Part shown: piece by piece, positions 17,419-27,420 of the stretch
How positions within the stretch are numbered: position 1 is the stretch's first letter
Layout: each line of letters starts with the position of its first letter
Source of the DNA: Marinobacter lipolyticus
GTDB taxonomy: Bacteria; Pseudomonadota; Gammaproteobacteria; Pseudomonadales; Oleiphilaceae
Assembly (NCBI RefSeq): GCF_018424605.1
Contig: NZ_QTKT01000004.1
Location: 1-64,000 of the forward strand
Length of the DNA: 64,000 bases
Direction: 5' to 3'
Notes under the pieces: model-generated
The model's input: the letters and a program-made list of their open reading frames with translations, nothing else
What the model was told of the DNA's origin: nothing
Database searches by the model: none
Program-made: the position numbers and the translations under genes

Positions 17419-18654
17419 CTAGTGTGGCCATCGCGCCGCCATTTTGCCAACCCGCTTGTCGGCGCAACGGCTGTCAGAACAGCAGCTGGCCGGCCAGCGC
17501 ACTGGCCGGCGCCAGCAACCACACCGGTACCCGCCACTGCGCCAGGCATACCCACAACAGCAATACCAGCGCACACCAGCGGAAGAATGTACGGCTGACG
17601 TCCACACGGGATCATAGAGCGCCGCCAGCAGCAGCCCCACCACCCCGGCGTTAACGCCGGTCAGCGCTGCCCGTACCCGGCTGTGGGAACGCACCCAGGA
17701 CCACAGGGGAAGACCGGCGAACACCAGCAGAGTTCCCGGCAGAAACACCGCGACCACGGCAACGCCTGCCCCCGACCAGCCGCCCTCGGCGGCGCCCAGA
17801 AAAGCGGAGAAGCTGAACAGCGGCCCCGGCATCGCCTGCGCCACCCCGTAGCCGGCCAGAAAGGTGTCCGCCGGCATTGGCCCGGAGGCAACAAACCCTT
17901 CCTGCAACCAGGACAACACCACATGCCCGCCACCAAACACCAGCGCTCCGGCGCGGTAGAGTTCTGCGCCGATCCAGCTCAGCGATGGCGCCGCCTGGGG
18001 CAAAAACGAGGCCGCCAGCAACACCGCGAATACCGTTGCAAACAGCATCGGCCTGCGGGATTGCACCGGTACTGACAGCGCCTCTGCAGCTGGCTGTGCC
18101 GGCAATTTAAGGAGCACACCGGCAAGGCCGGCGGCCACCAGCACCAACACCTGAATCCATACCGCGCCCGCGGTCAGCAGCACCACTGCCACCACAACGG
18201 CGATGGACAGCCGCGGCGCATCCGGACACAGGCTCTTGCCCATCTGCCAGACGGCCTGGGCCACCACCGCCACCACAAACAGTTTGAGACCGGCAATCCA
18301 GCCTCCGGCGGCGGCCGACGGCCAGACCCGCAGGCCCAGCGCAAACAGCGTCATGATCAGCGCCGACGGCAGCGTAAACCCGAGCCAGGCGGCTGCGGCC
18401 CCGCGGTAATGCCCGCGGAGGTACCCCACTGTCAGCCCCACCTGGCTGGACGCGGGCCCCGGCAATAGCTGACACAGCGCTACCACCTCGCCGTAGGCAG
18501 AGGCAGAGAGCCAGCGCCGGCGTTTGACGAATTCGTCGTGGAAAAAGCCCAGATGCGCTGCGGGACCACCGAATGAGGTCAGCCCCAGCCGGAGAAACAG
18601 CAGGAAAATACGCCAAGGGGAGTCTGGGCTGTCGGCGGGTCGGCCTGAAGTCAT
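17419..18654 (-). CDS. chrA: Chromate transporter (CHR family), C-terminus frameshifted
   Basis: A long-chain CHR protein of two homologous membrane halves: the first begins RLGLTSFGGPAAHLGFF with the PGPASSQVGL motif, the second has FGGGHVVLSWLQEGFV and AQAMPGPLFSF. I start at the ATG at 18654 because the preceding in-frame residues are unlike the family. After YDPVWTSAV the frame turns into a Cys/Trp/Arg-rich tail, while the alternative frame continues as a normal last membrane helix (FFRWCALVLLLWVCLAQW) to a stop at 17474. One base appears to be missing near 17585-17600, from either mutation or sequencing error. It would export chromate or a similar oxyanion. Confidence 0.85.
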   Translation of the reverse strand: MTSGRPADSPDSPWRIFLLFLRLGLTSFGGPAAHLGFFHDEFVKRRRWLSASAYGEVVALCQLLPGPASSQVGLTVGYLRGHYRGAAAAWLGFTLPSALIMTLFALGLRVWPSAAAGGWIAGLKLFVVAVVAQAVWQMGKSLCPDAPRLSIAVVVAVVLLTAGAVWIQVLVLVAAGLAGVLLKLPAQPAAEALSVPVQSRRPMLFATVFAVLLAASFLPQAAPSLSWIGAELYRAGALVFGGGHVVLSWLQEGFVASGPMPADTFLAGYGVAQAMPGPLFSFSAFLGAAEGGWSGAGVAVVAVFLPGTLLVFAGLPLWSWVRSHSRVRAALTGVNAGVVGLLLAALYDPVWTSAVHSSAGVRWYCCCGYAWRSGGYRCGCWRRPVRWPASCCSDSRCADKRVGKMAARWPH

Positions 18655-18802
18655 CACACAAAGATTCCGTTGGTCCAGTGGGTGAACAATCGCGGTTGCC
18701 ATGACATGAAACATGAACATAGTGTCAATCCGGTTGCATCACTGCCAGACCCAACCATAATGAAGACAGGGGTTTGCCAACGCGTGCAATGCAGGATCAG
18801 TC

Positions 18803-19777
18803 ATGACCGCCAGGGCACATACACCAGAAAGTCAGGACGAGTTGCTGGAGTACCGCCTGAGCCTGAGGCTCGGTCCCGTTCATGCCCGCCAGCGGCTGGG
18901 CATCGAACAGGAAGCCGAAGCCCGGCTGTTCGGAAAGGACCACGATTCGTTCCACCTCGAGAACTGGACATCAGCGCCCGGGGTCATCCGCTTTTGCCTG
19001 CAACTGGTGGGCCTGTTCCGGCGCGCACAGAATAACAGCCGCCAGCTGACCACCGCCAGCAACCACTTCCACGTACCGAACCTGCCGGCGGCGTTCGAGG
19101 GTTTCCGCATTCTGCATCTGACCGACCTGCATGTGGACATGGACGAAGCCAACCTGCAGGCGGTGATCGACCAGATCACCCCGCTGGAATACGACCTGTG
19201 CGTGCTGACCGGGGATTACCGGCGCCTGACCTGGGGGCCGGTGGATGCGGCCCTGGACGGCATGGCGACCCTGCGCGATGCCATCCGGGGAGACGCCTAC
19301 GCAGTACTTGGCAACCACGACAGCATCCGCATGGTGCCCGCCCTGGAAGACATGGGCTATCGCCTGCTGATGAACGAGCACAAAGCCATCACCCGCGGGG
19401 GTGACACCCTCTATCTGGCCGGTGTCGACGACGCCCATTTCTACAAGGTTCACAATCTTCACCGGGCCGGAGACGCGATTCCGGTAGGGGCGGTGAGCGT
19501 TCTGCTCAGTCATACACCGGAGATCTTCCATGAAGCGGCCCACGCCGGTTACGACCTGTTTCTGTGCGGTCACACCCACGGCGGCCAGATTTGCCTTCCC
19601 GGCGGCATTCCGGTAACACTGGATGCCGACTGCCCCCGGGCCATCGGTCGCGGTTACTGGCGCAAGAACGGCATGCAAGGCTATACCTCACCGGGGTCGG
19701 GCACCTCGGTGCTCAACGTGCGCCTGAACTGCCCGCCGGAAGTGACCGTTCATACCCTGACCCGGGGACCGGTCTAG
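18803..19777 (+). CDS. Calcineurin-like metallophosphoesterase (YkuE-type)
   Basis: 324 residues. Metal-binding motifs occur in family order: LTDLHVD, LTGDYRR, GNHDS, LLSHTPE and CGHTHGGQ. A basic helical N-terminal stretch of about 90 residues precedes the catalytic domain, where YkuE-like proteins usually carry a membrane anchor or signal; here only a weak hydrophobic patch (FCLQLVGLF) is seen. AGGA lies before the ATG. The substrate is unknown. The gene converges on the CDP-archaeol-synthase-like gene. Confidence 0.88.
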   Translation: MTARAHTPESQDELLEYRLSLRLGPVHARQRLGIEQEAEARLFGKDHDSFHLENWTSAPGVIRFCLQLVGLFRRAQNNSRQLTTASNHFHVPNLPAAFEGFRILHLTDLHVDMDEANLQAVIDQITPLEYDLCVLTGDYRRLTWGPVDAALDGMATLRDAIRGDAYAVLGNHDSIRMVPALEDMGYRLLMNEHKAITRGGDTLYLAGVDDAHFYKVHNLHRAGDAIPVGAVSVLLSHTPEIFHEAAHAGYDLFLCGHTHGGQICLPGGIPVTLDADCPRAIGRGYWRKNGMQGYTSPGSGTSVLNVRLNCPPEVTVHTLTRGPV

Positions 19778-19780
19778 CGG

Positions 19781-20279
19781 TCAGTGGGGCTGCCGCCGGA
19801 TACCCAGCCGGTAGAGCAGCGGCGACAACAAAATGTTCGACAGGGTGAACAGAACCACCACGCCGAGAGCCTTCCACACCCCCAGAGGCAACCAGAACAC
19901 CGCCAGGACCATCGGCAGTAGGGCTTCGGGTATCTGGTCCAGTCCCAGAGCCCGCGCGCTGGAAGCCAGCCCCCGCCGCCGCTTGATAAAACTGCTCAGC
20001 ATGTCGCCGGCCAGTCCCAGCGCCGCGAACAGGCACCCGAACACGAACCCGAGGCCAACCAGCAGCGCGAACAGCCCACAGACCAGGGTACCGCTGACCA
20101 GGCCGCGCCAGGTCTTGCTTCTGCCCAGCAGCGGCTGACCATCACGCCACAACCGGCCGCCATCCACGGGCGCCGACCAGCGCGCGCCAAACAGCTTTCG
20201 GGCGACCACCGGCGCACCGTTGGCCAGCACCAACATCACAAACAGCTCCAGCGCCAGGATCACCTTGGTCTGCCTCCGC

Positions 20280-20296
<17 letters not shown>
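19781..20296 (-). CDS. CDP-archaeol synthase family (CarS-like) membrane protein
   Basis: 171 residues with about five membrane segments. The signature DGGRLWRDGQPLLGRSKTWRG (approximate residues 45-65) and the later GDMLSSFIKRR with a conserved acidic residue match PF01864, the CTP-dependent cytidylyltransferase family first defined in archaea. Bacterial members occur in marine gammaproteobacteria, but their substrate is unclear. The gene overlaps the end of fumC by 17 bases on the same strand, so it is probably read from the fumC transcript. Confidence 0.85.
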
Positions 20297-21656
<1,360 letters not shown>

Positions 21657-21699
21657 GGCATCCTCCCCTGTGCAGCCGGCCGTTCAACCAGCCACGGTG

Positions 21700-21987
21700 T
21701 TACTGGCTCCCTGCGTGGGATCGTAGCCTTACATGGTCGCAAACACCGGTAACCTGTTCAAAATTAAGGATCAGCGTCTGAACCGTATTGGTGTAGGTGT
21801 CGTGCAGATGAAACTTGAAACGACGCTGTTTTTCGCCCTGAAGGTAAGCGTCGTATTCTTTCACCAGTTCCCGCACGTCGCCCCCGGAATCCTGGCTCCA
21901 GGTAGCGTTGAACGGCCCCAGCACGGCACCGCCGGCCAGGCAGATGGTCACTTCGTGGTTGGTAAGACTGTTCTCGGTGACACTCAT
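21700..21987 (-). CDS. Small hypothetical protein
   Basis: A 95-residue soluble acidic protein that I do not recognise. It has no signal peptide or membrane segment and only one Trp-rich patch (FNATWSQDSGGD). The GAGAGAGG-like sequence just before the ATG and its position directly upstream of fumC on the same strand support a real gene. Function unknown. Confidence 0.65.
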   Translation of the reverse strand: MSVTENSLTNHEVTICLAGGAVLGPFNATWSQDSGGDVRELVKEYDAYLQGEKQRRFKFHLHDTYTNTVQTLILNFEQVTGVCDHVRLRSHAGSQ

Positions 21988-22080
21988 GGCCTCTCTCCCT
22001 CTCAGTAGGTCTCAATAAGTGTAGTCGGTACTGCCAAGGCCATCACAAAAGCAGCATCGGGTGATGAACGGAACATCATT

Positions 22081-22097
22081 TGTAGGAATTTCCTACA
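22081..22097. promoter_or_regulatory. Palindromic operator TGTAGGAA-T-TTCCTACA
   Basis: A perfect 8-bp inverted repeat around one base, 67 bases before the response-regulator start. Its symmetry suits a LuxR/NarL-type dimer such as the one encoded two genes downstream. The half-site TTGTAGGA recurs upstream of the aldehyde dehydrogenase gene (31679-31686). Confidence 0.5.
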
Positions 22098-22163
22098 CGA
22101 TTCCTTGCCCGCCCTTGCTACGCTGCCCAAAGACCAACTTCAGCAGCAGGACACAGCCACATC

Positions 22164-23657
22164 ATGGCCAGTACCGGAGCACCGGAGGTCATTCTCCGTT
22201 ACGACCACGAACAGGATCGGGACCAGTTCACCGAACTGTTCGCCAGGGATTTCACCGTGCGGCCCTTTGCCACCGATGCCGCTGCCCTGGCGTTTCTCAC
22301 CCAGGCCAGCATTGCGCCAGCGGCGATCATTATTTTGCCCCGCCACCCCAACGAGCACGTCGACTCGGCCCTGCTCGCCGAAGCGCGGGACCGGCACCCG
22401 CGGCTGCTGAAAATCCTGCTGGGCGAGACCATTGCCCTCAATCTGCTGGTGTCTATGCTGGATACCCAGCTGATTGACCGCTGTTTCGAACAGCCGGCGA
22501 ATCCGGACCTGATCCGCTCCCACATACTCACCGCAGCGCTCACTCCCACGGCGACACCACCATCCCGCCTTTCACAAACCGTGGTCGGTGACTACAAACC
22601 GGCGGTGTTGATCGTCGATGATGAGCCCACTGCCACCCGGTACCTGGCCAGACAACTTGAGCGCCTGCAGGGAGAGTTCCGTGTGCTGTGCGCGGTGAAT
22701 GCGCAAGACGCGCTCCTGCGCATAAGCGAAGAGGGCGACTCCATTGCCGTGGTGATGACGGATCAACGGATGCCGGGTGTGCAGGGCAAGGAACTGTTGG
22801 ATGAACTCCGGCAGTCACACCCGGCCATCGTACGCATCCTGACCTCGGCCTGGGGCGAAGTGGACGTGGCACTGGATGCGGTCAATGAAGGCCGCATCTT
22901 CCGTTACCAGAAAAAGCCCTGGCAGGCGGGGGACCTGCTGACACTCTTCCGCAAGGCCCTGAACCACCACCACGCTCTGGTGGCAGCCCGTGACAGTTCC
23001 CGCTGCGAGGCGGAGAGGCACTTTGCCGAACTGCGGCAGCAGCGCCATGCACGGCTGATCGAGGCGCTCTCGGCCCCGCTGGAGCAGGTTATCCATGGGC
23101 CGGTGATGGCGGACTTCCTGGATGCACTGGCACGCATCCGCACCCTGCCCGCCAACGCATCGCATCTGAGGGCCAGCCGGGAAACGCATTTGGAGCAGGA
23201 ACTGGTGCGCGGTTTTGCAAACACAGTACGCCAGCAGCTGGCGCTCCTGACCATGCCCCCGAACCGCGGTCCCCTGCACCCATCAGAACTGGAGTCCGCT
23301 CTGGCAGAGATGGCCACCGATGACCCGGTGGCCAGCGAGGGGGATCAGCCACCCCTGGCGATGTTCTGCCGCTCACTGGCCACCTTGCTTGCTGCCTCGG
23401 GATTGGATCACCGTCACCTGGTGCTGGACCGCGCCGATGGCAGCTTGCGGCTCGAAACCACCGCACCGCTGAAGATGTACAGCCACTTGCTGGCACCGCT
23501 GACCCGCCTCTCCCGACCGCTGCTGGAGCAACAGACCGCCTTGCTCATGCTCCACCTCACCAGCCGGCTGCTCGCCGGCGAGCTCACTTTGGAAGGCGGC
23601 GAGCAAAGCTACTGGGTCACGCTGCAGTTTTCCGCTACCGCGAGCCGGTGGGGCTGA
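22164..23657 (+). CDS. Response regulator with tandem receiver-like domains
   Basis: 497 residues. Residues 8-125 look like a receiver domain without the acidic pocket or phospho-acceptor. Residues 147-265 form a complete receiver: DD at 152-153, phospho-acceptor D200 in VMTDQRMPG, T227/S228 and K251 in KKPW. The remaining 230 residues are helical and match no output domain I recognise. It is the first gene of a three-gene signalling unit; its stop is 2 bases from the next ATG. It may relay phosphate or dock the kinase; that is inference. Confidence 0.85.
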   Translation: MASTGAPEVILRYDHEQDRDQFTELFARDFTVRPFATDAAALAFLTQASIAPAAIIILPRHPNEHVDSALLAEARDRHPRLLKILLGETIALNLLVSMLDTQLIDRCFEQPANPDLIRSHILTAALTPTATPPSRLSQTVVGDYKPAVLIVDDEPTATRYLARQLERLQGEFRVLCAVNAQDALLRISEEGDSIAVVMTDQRMPGVQGKELLDELRQSHPAIVRILTSAWGEVDVALDAVNEGRIFRYQKKPWQAGDLLTLFRKALNHHHALVAARDSSRCEAERHFAELRQQRHARLIEALSAPLEQVIHGPVMADFLDALARIRTLPANASHLRASRETHLEQELVRGFANTVRQQLALLTMPPNRGPLHPSELESALAEMATDDPVASEGDQPPLAMFCRSLATLLAASGLDHRHLVLDRADGSLRLETTAPLKMYSHLLAPLTRLSRPLLEQQTALLMLHLTSRLLAGELTLEGGEQSYWVTLQFSATASRWG

Positions 23658-23659
23658 CG

Positions 23660-24304
23660 ATGAGTGAATTGCGCCGGGTGCGGCTCTATGTCACCGTCGG
23701 TCAGCGCCTGCTGCGTGACAGCCTGCTCTTCCAGATCCTGCTGCACGATGACGTCGAGCTGGTTGGCGAATCGGAAACCGGGGTCGATACCCTGAACCGG
23801 CTCAACCTGGCACGGCCAGGGGTTCTGCTGATTGAAGAGAATCTGCGGGACAACGACGGCCTGACGATTGCTGAAAGCGCCCTGAGCGTACATCCTTCGC
23901 TGTCGGTGCTGCTGATCTCGGATACGCCGGTCAGCAGTGCGCGCATGGCGATTTACCTGGAAGCCGGCATCAAAGCCGTGGTTTCCAAGGATCAGCCGAT
24001 CCAGGAACTGATCAAGACGCTGTTCTACATCCGCAACGGTCAGGTGTACGTCGGCAACTGGCAGCAGCCGCCGGCATCCGCCCCCGCGGCACTGGAAGCC
24101 TACCAGGGGCTGTCAGGCCGTGAGCGGGAAGTCGCGCAACTGATGGCCAGGCGCGTGCCGGTGCGGGAGATTGCCGGGCAACTTGGCGTGTCCTGCAAGA
24201 CCGTGCACTCCTACAAGGACAGGATCTTCGTCAAGCTGGGCTTTGAGCGCCTGCCCGAACTCATTCTGTTCATGCAAAGACACCATCACGGAGCCGCCGC
24301 TTGA
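23660..24304 (+). CDS. LuxR/NarL-family regulator with atypical receiver
   Basis: 214 residues from the ATG at 23660 (an in-frame GTG 12 bases earlier overlaps the previous gene). The C-terminal 65 residues are a LuxR-type HTH (LSGREREVAQLMARR, then GVSCKTVHSYKDRIFVKLG). The receiver keeps K110 but has TV where the acidic pair should be, and Glu59 where the phosphorylated Asp would sit (LLIEENLRDNDG). It may therefore act without phosphorylation. Its end overlaps the TTG start of the histidine kinase gene. Confidence 0.88.
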   Translation: MSELRRVRLYVTVGQRLLRDSLLFQILLHDDVELVGESETGVDTLNRLNLARPGVLLIEENLRDNDGLTIAESALSVHPSLSVLLISDTPVSSARMAIYLEAGIKAVVSKDQPIQELIKTLFYIRNGQVYVGNWQQPPASAPAALEAYQGLSGREREVAQLMARRVPVREIAGQLGVSCKTVHSYKDRIFVKLGFERLPELILFMQRHHHGAAA

Positions 24305-25689
24305 AACTGCTTTCCGGCATCGACCAGATCCGCCAGCTACCGGCGCACCGCCAGCAACGGTTTGAACGATTTTACCAGCTCCAGTATCGCTATCACGTGC
24401 TGCCGCTGCTTGCCGACGTGTTCCTGATACTGGCCTTTATCGGCACCCTGCTGTTGCTCGCGGGGCTGGCACTGAATCAGGATGCTCCGGCGGTCCTGGC
24501 CACCTACGTACTCTACACCCTGATCCTCACCGCGCTGATTGTCGCCCACCGGCTCACCGCGCTGCGCCGCGCCGCCCCGCTGATTGTCTATCTGGTGTTC
24601 TTCAATATGGCGGCATTCAGCTACCTCGGCTACGTCGCCACCGGCGCGACACTTGCCCCCATCGTCGGGCTGTTCTTCTTTATCAGCTCGGTGGGCATCA
24701 TCACCCTGTCGCTGCTGCACACCTGCGTCATTCTGGCGATCAACCTGGTGCTGCTGGTATTGGCCACCGCGGTGGCGGTACCGCCTCCGGACATGGCAGG
24801 CACGCTGGCTGCCATTCTCGGTAACTGGCTGATCCTGATGTGCCTGTTGGTCGCGCCCCTGTCGGCCTGGTTCTTCGCCCGGTTTCTGCGCAATCTGCTG
24901 GCCCTGCAGTTCCTGCTGAGGGATCGCAACCGCCAGCTTTCGCGCACCCTGAAAACCCTTGAATCCACCGAACAGCGCCTGGCCCGGGAGCAGAAACATC
25001 AGGCCCTCAGCCACATGGCCAAGGGGCTGTTGCACGAGATCATGAACCCTCTGAACTGCGCCAGTCAGGCCATCGATTTTGCCGCGGCCATCAACCGTGA
25101 CCCGGAGCTGGCGGAAGCCCTCGACGACGCCGGCGTGCACCAGAAGCGCATCGCCGACATCGTCTCCGACCTGATCGAATTCTCCCGGCCGGCGCCGGAT
25201 CACGACCGCGAGGTGGCCGAGCTTTCCCGGCTGGTAGCAACGGCTACCCGGTTCTGCAAACACCAGCTGCGGGGCATCGACGTCACCGTCGATATTCCCG
25301 CCGGTACCTCGCTGGCGTGTTATCCAACAGCGCTGCTTCAGGTTTTCGTGAACCTGTTGCTGAACTCGGCGTCGGCCCTCACCGAGTCGGCCCGGCAAAC
25401 GCCGGAAATTGTCGTATCAGCCACGCTCCAGGGCACTGACGTTGTTGTGGTGGTTGCGGATAATGGCCGCGGCATTGCACCGGACGACATCAAACGCCTG
25501 ACCGACCCTTTCTATTCGACCAGTGACACGCCGGACAATCTGGGCCTGGGACTGAGCATCTGCCAGACCATTATGCGTCACCACAACGGCAGTATGACCA
25601 TCGCCAGCGACCCCGGGGAACGGACCCGGGTGACCCTGACGCTGCCCCGGCAAACGGCGCAGGGACCGGCCGCAGCGGCGGTGAGCTAG
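24301..25689 (+). CDS. Membrane sensor histidine kinase
   Basis: 462 residues from a TTG that overlaps the upstream TGA. Six membrane segments (about residues 37-195) form an integral sensor without a large periplasmic loop. The kinase core has a phospho-acceptor H245 in LLHEIMNPLN, an N box (LQVFVNLLLNSASAL), G1 VADNGRGI and G2 DNLGLGLSICQ. The close relation to HtrB-like/NtrB-type dimerisation motifs and coupling to the two preceding genes suggests one pathway. Its end overlaps the convergent porin gene by 4 bases. Confidence 0.9.
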   Translation: MKLLSGIDQIRQLPAHRQQRFERFYQLQYRYHVLPLLADVFLILAFIGTLLLLAGLALNQDAPAVLATYVLYTLILTALIVAHRLTALRRAAPLIVYLVFFNMAAFSYLGYVATGATLAPIVGLFFFISSVGIITLSLLHTCVILAINLVLLVLATAVAVPPPDMAGTLAAILGNWLILMCLLVAPLSAWFFARFLRNLLALQFLLRDRNRQLSRTLKTLESTEQRLAREQKHQALSHMAKGLLHEIMNPLNCASQAIDFAAAINRDPELAEALDDAGVHQKRIADIVSDLIEFSRPAPDHDREVAELSRLVATATRFCKHQLRGIDVTVDIPAGTSLACYPTALLQVFVNLLLNSASALTESARQTPEIVVSATLQGTDVVVVVADNGRGIAPDDIKRLTDPFYSTSDTPDNLGLGLSICQTIMRHHNGSMTIASDPGERTRVTLTLPRQTAQGPAAAAVS

Positions 25690-26846
25690 AAGCTCAGCAC
25701 CGCCCGCAGGGTCACGGCGTCGCCATCGGGGTTCGCCATCAGGCTGTTGCCGCTGATATCCGGCCACAGGTAATTCAGCCGTACCTGGAACTGGTCGCCC
25801 AGGTAGTAATTCAGCCCCAGCAACATCACCTGCGCCTCCGCCCCGATGCCGCGATCTCTGAGGTCCACGGTGCTGTGGCGGGCCACCACTTCCACCGCCC
25901 CGGCCGCGTGCTGCGGCTTGACACCCTTGAACTCCCCACGACCGTAGCGGCGCTGGTCCGGAGTCAGGAACAGGCTGGCCTGCAGGTAGGCACCCTGGAA
26001 CTGCCACCGCTCGCCATTGCTGCGTTGCACGCTCTGCATCATGGCCTCACCTGCCAGTGTCAGCCGGCCAGCCAGCCAGGCCGCCTCCAGGCCTGCCAGC
26101 CAGGCATCTCGGGCATCGAACCGCGGGCTGCGGATGATGTTGTCGGCGCTGAACACCTCGCCCTCATCGCGGATCTGAAAGCGCTGATGGTCCAGATCCC
26201 GCCAGGACGCCGCCAGCCCCAGGTGCAGCACACGGGCGTGCGAGCGAACGGGGGCGGCCGTCACGCGCCCGGTGACCGCACGGGTGGAGCCACCGTCGGG
26301 TTCCTCAGTGAACACCCCCAACGCCCAGGTGGCCGATTTGCGGAACTGCCCGGCCATGATGCCGGTCGAGCGACCCGGCGCAAACGCGGAGGTCGCCACC
26401 GATCGTTCGCTGGTGTTCAGATCGGTATAGCTGGTAAGCCTCTCCAGACCGAATGGCTCCTTGAACCGCCCCGCGGTGACACGGAACCGGCGGGCGCCGT
26501 TGAACTGAAGAAACGCATCGCCCAGGTCCAGCTCCTTTTTGTCACCGGCAATCTGGTAGCTGCCATCCAGCTCCGCTTGCCACTGCTCGCCCCAGGCCAG
26601 TTCCAGCTGCAGCTTGGCGTTGCGCAGCACCGCGCGGGTGGTGTCCGATTCGCCATCCTGGTCATAGAAGCTGCCGTAATGGTCCACACCGCCCGCCAGA
26701 TAACCACCCCACTCTCCACCCCACTCTCCACTCCACTCTCCATTCCACTCGGTCTCCGGCGGCGCGGCCAGCACCGTCAGCGGCTGTAACATGAACGCCA
26801 GTGTCAGCCCGACGACCAGCAGCGCCCATCGGAGTTCACCGATCAT
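25686..26846 (-). CDS. Phosphate-selective-type (OprP/OprO) outer-membrane porin
   Basis: 386 residues from the ATG at 26846, preceded by GGAGGG. A signal peptide (to VLAAPPE, about residue 29) is followed by EWSG/EWGG repeats, then a beta-barrel region typical of phosphate-selective porins O and P (LQLELAWGEQWQAELDGSYQ, RVTAGRFKEPFGLERLTSY) ending in the outer-membrane-sorting Phe (LRAVLSF). It overlaps the DUF4956 gene upstream by 11 bases and ends the CotH-VTC-DUF4956 operon, which suggests that the system handles an anionic compound across the outer membrane. Confidence 0.88.
   Translation of the reverse strand: MIGELRWALLVVGLTLAFMLQPLTVLAAPPETEWNGEWSGEWGGEWGGYLAGGVDHYGSFYDQDGESDTTRAVLRNAKLQLELAWGEQWQAELDGSYQIAGDKKELDLGDAFLQFNGARRFRVTAGRFKEPFGLERLTSYTDLNTSERSVATSAFAPGRSTGIMAGQFRKSATWALGVFTEEPDGGSTRAVTGRVTAAPVRSHARVLHLGLAASWRDLDHQRFQIRDEGEVFSADNIIRSPRFDARDAWLAGLEAAWLAGRLTLAGEAMMQSVQRSNGERWQFQGAYLQASLFLTPDQRRYGRGEFKGVKPQHAAGAVEVVARHSTVDLRDRGIGAEAQVMLLGLNYYLGDQFQVRLNYLWPDISGNSLMANPDGDAVTLRAVLSF
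26707..26750 (-). repeat. 12-bp tandem repeat in porin N-terminus
   Basis: About 3.7 copies of CCCCACTCTCCA on the plus strand, the third copy with one change. In the porin frame they encode a Glu-Trp-Gly/Ser-Gly tetrapeptide just after the signal peptide. A 12-bp unit keeps the frame, so copy number could vary without inactivation. Confidence 0.8.
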
Positions 26847-27420
26847 GATGACCCTCCTGGCGGAAATGCATCCGTACCATGGCGGTGTCGCGCAGATAGC
26901 TGATGGACACCACATCGACCCGGAACACATCCAGTCCGGTCCGTTGCCGCAGATCCTCGATGAGCGCGCCCTGCTTCTCGTGATGGACGTTCTCGATTTT
27001 CTCGTATTCCACCTCTTTCTCGCCGTGGCGGGGCAGCAATACCCGGGTTTCCAGCACCAGCGCCAGCGCAATGATCAGGCCGTTCAGGAGCACCAGTTCC
27101 AGATGCTGCATGGTGCCGACGGCGGCCAGCAGCGCCATGGCAATGACCAGGAACAGGTAGGTCATTTCCTTGATACCCAGGGCTTCGGTGCGATAGCGGA
27201 GCATGGAGAACACCGCAAACAGACCGAAGGCAAACCCCATGGTCACGGTGACCGAGTGCAGCAAGGCGGTGACCAGGAACACCCCGACACCAAACAGAAT
27301 GAAAGAGGCGGCGTTCTCCCGGTGCCGGGAATACGCGTAATAACAGCGGATCAACACAAACACCGACAGGGTGTTGATCACCAGACGGGTCGCAAAATGG
27401 AAATCAACAGCCGATTCCAT
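26836..27420 (-). CDS. DUF4956 family membrane protein
   Basis: 194 residues with four to five membrane segments in the first 125 residues and a soluble C-terminal domain (KIENVHHEKQGALIEDLR...). The stretch GFAFGLFAVFSMLRYRTEALGIKEM is typical of DUF4956. The family has no proven function but is repeatedly found next to VTC-type polymerases and CotH proteins. The gene overlaps the VTC gene by 17 bases and the porin gene by 11, so the four are translationally coupled. Confidence 0.9.
   Translation of the reverse strand: MESAVDFHFATRLVINTLSVFVLIRCYYAYSRHRENAASFILFGVGVFLVTALLHSVTVTMGFAFGLFAVFSMLRYRTEALGIKEMTYLFLVIAMALLAAVGTMQHLELVLLNGLIIALALVLETRVLLPRHGEKEVEYEKIENVHHEKQGALIEDLRQRTGLDVFRVDVVSISYLRDTAMVRMHFRQEGHHDR

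Noticed and set aside
17419..17600. Programmed frameshift in chrA
   Set aside because: No slippery heptamer or downstream pseudoknot is evident; mutation or sequencing error is simpler.
26707..26750. CRISPR-like repeat array
   Set aside because: Units are 12 bp and contiguous with no spacers, and lie inside a coding frame.
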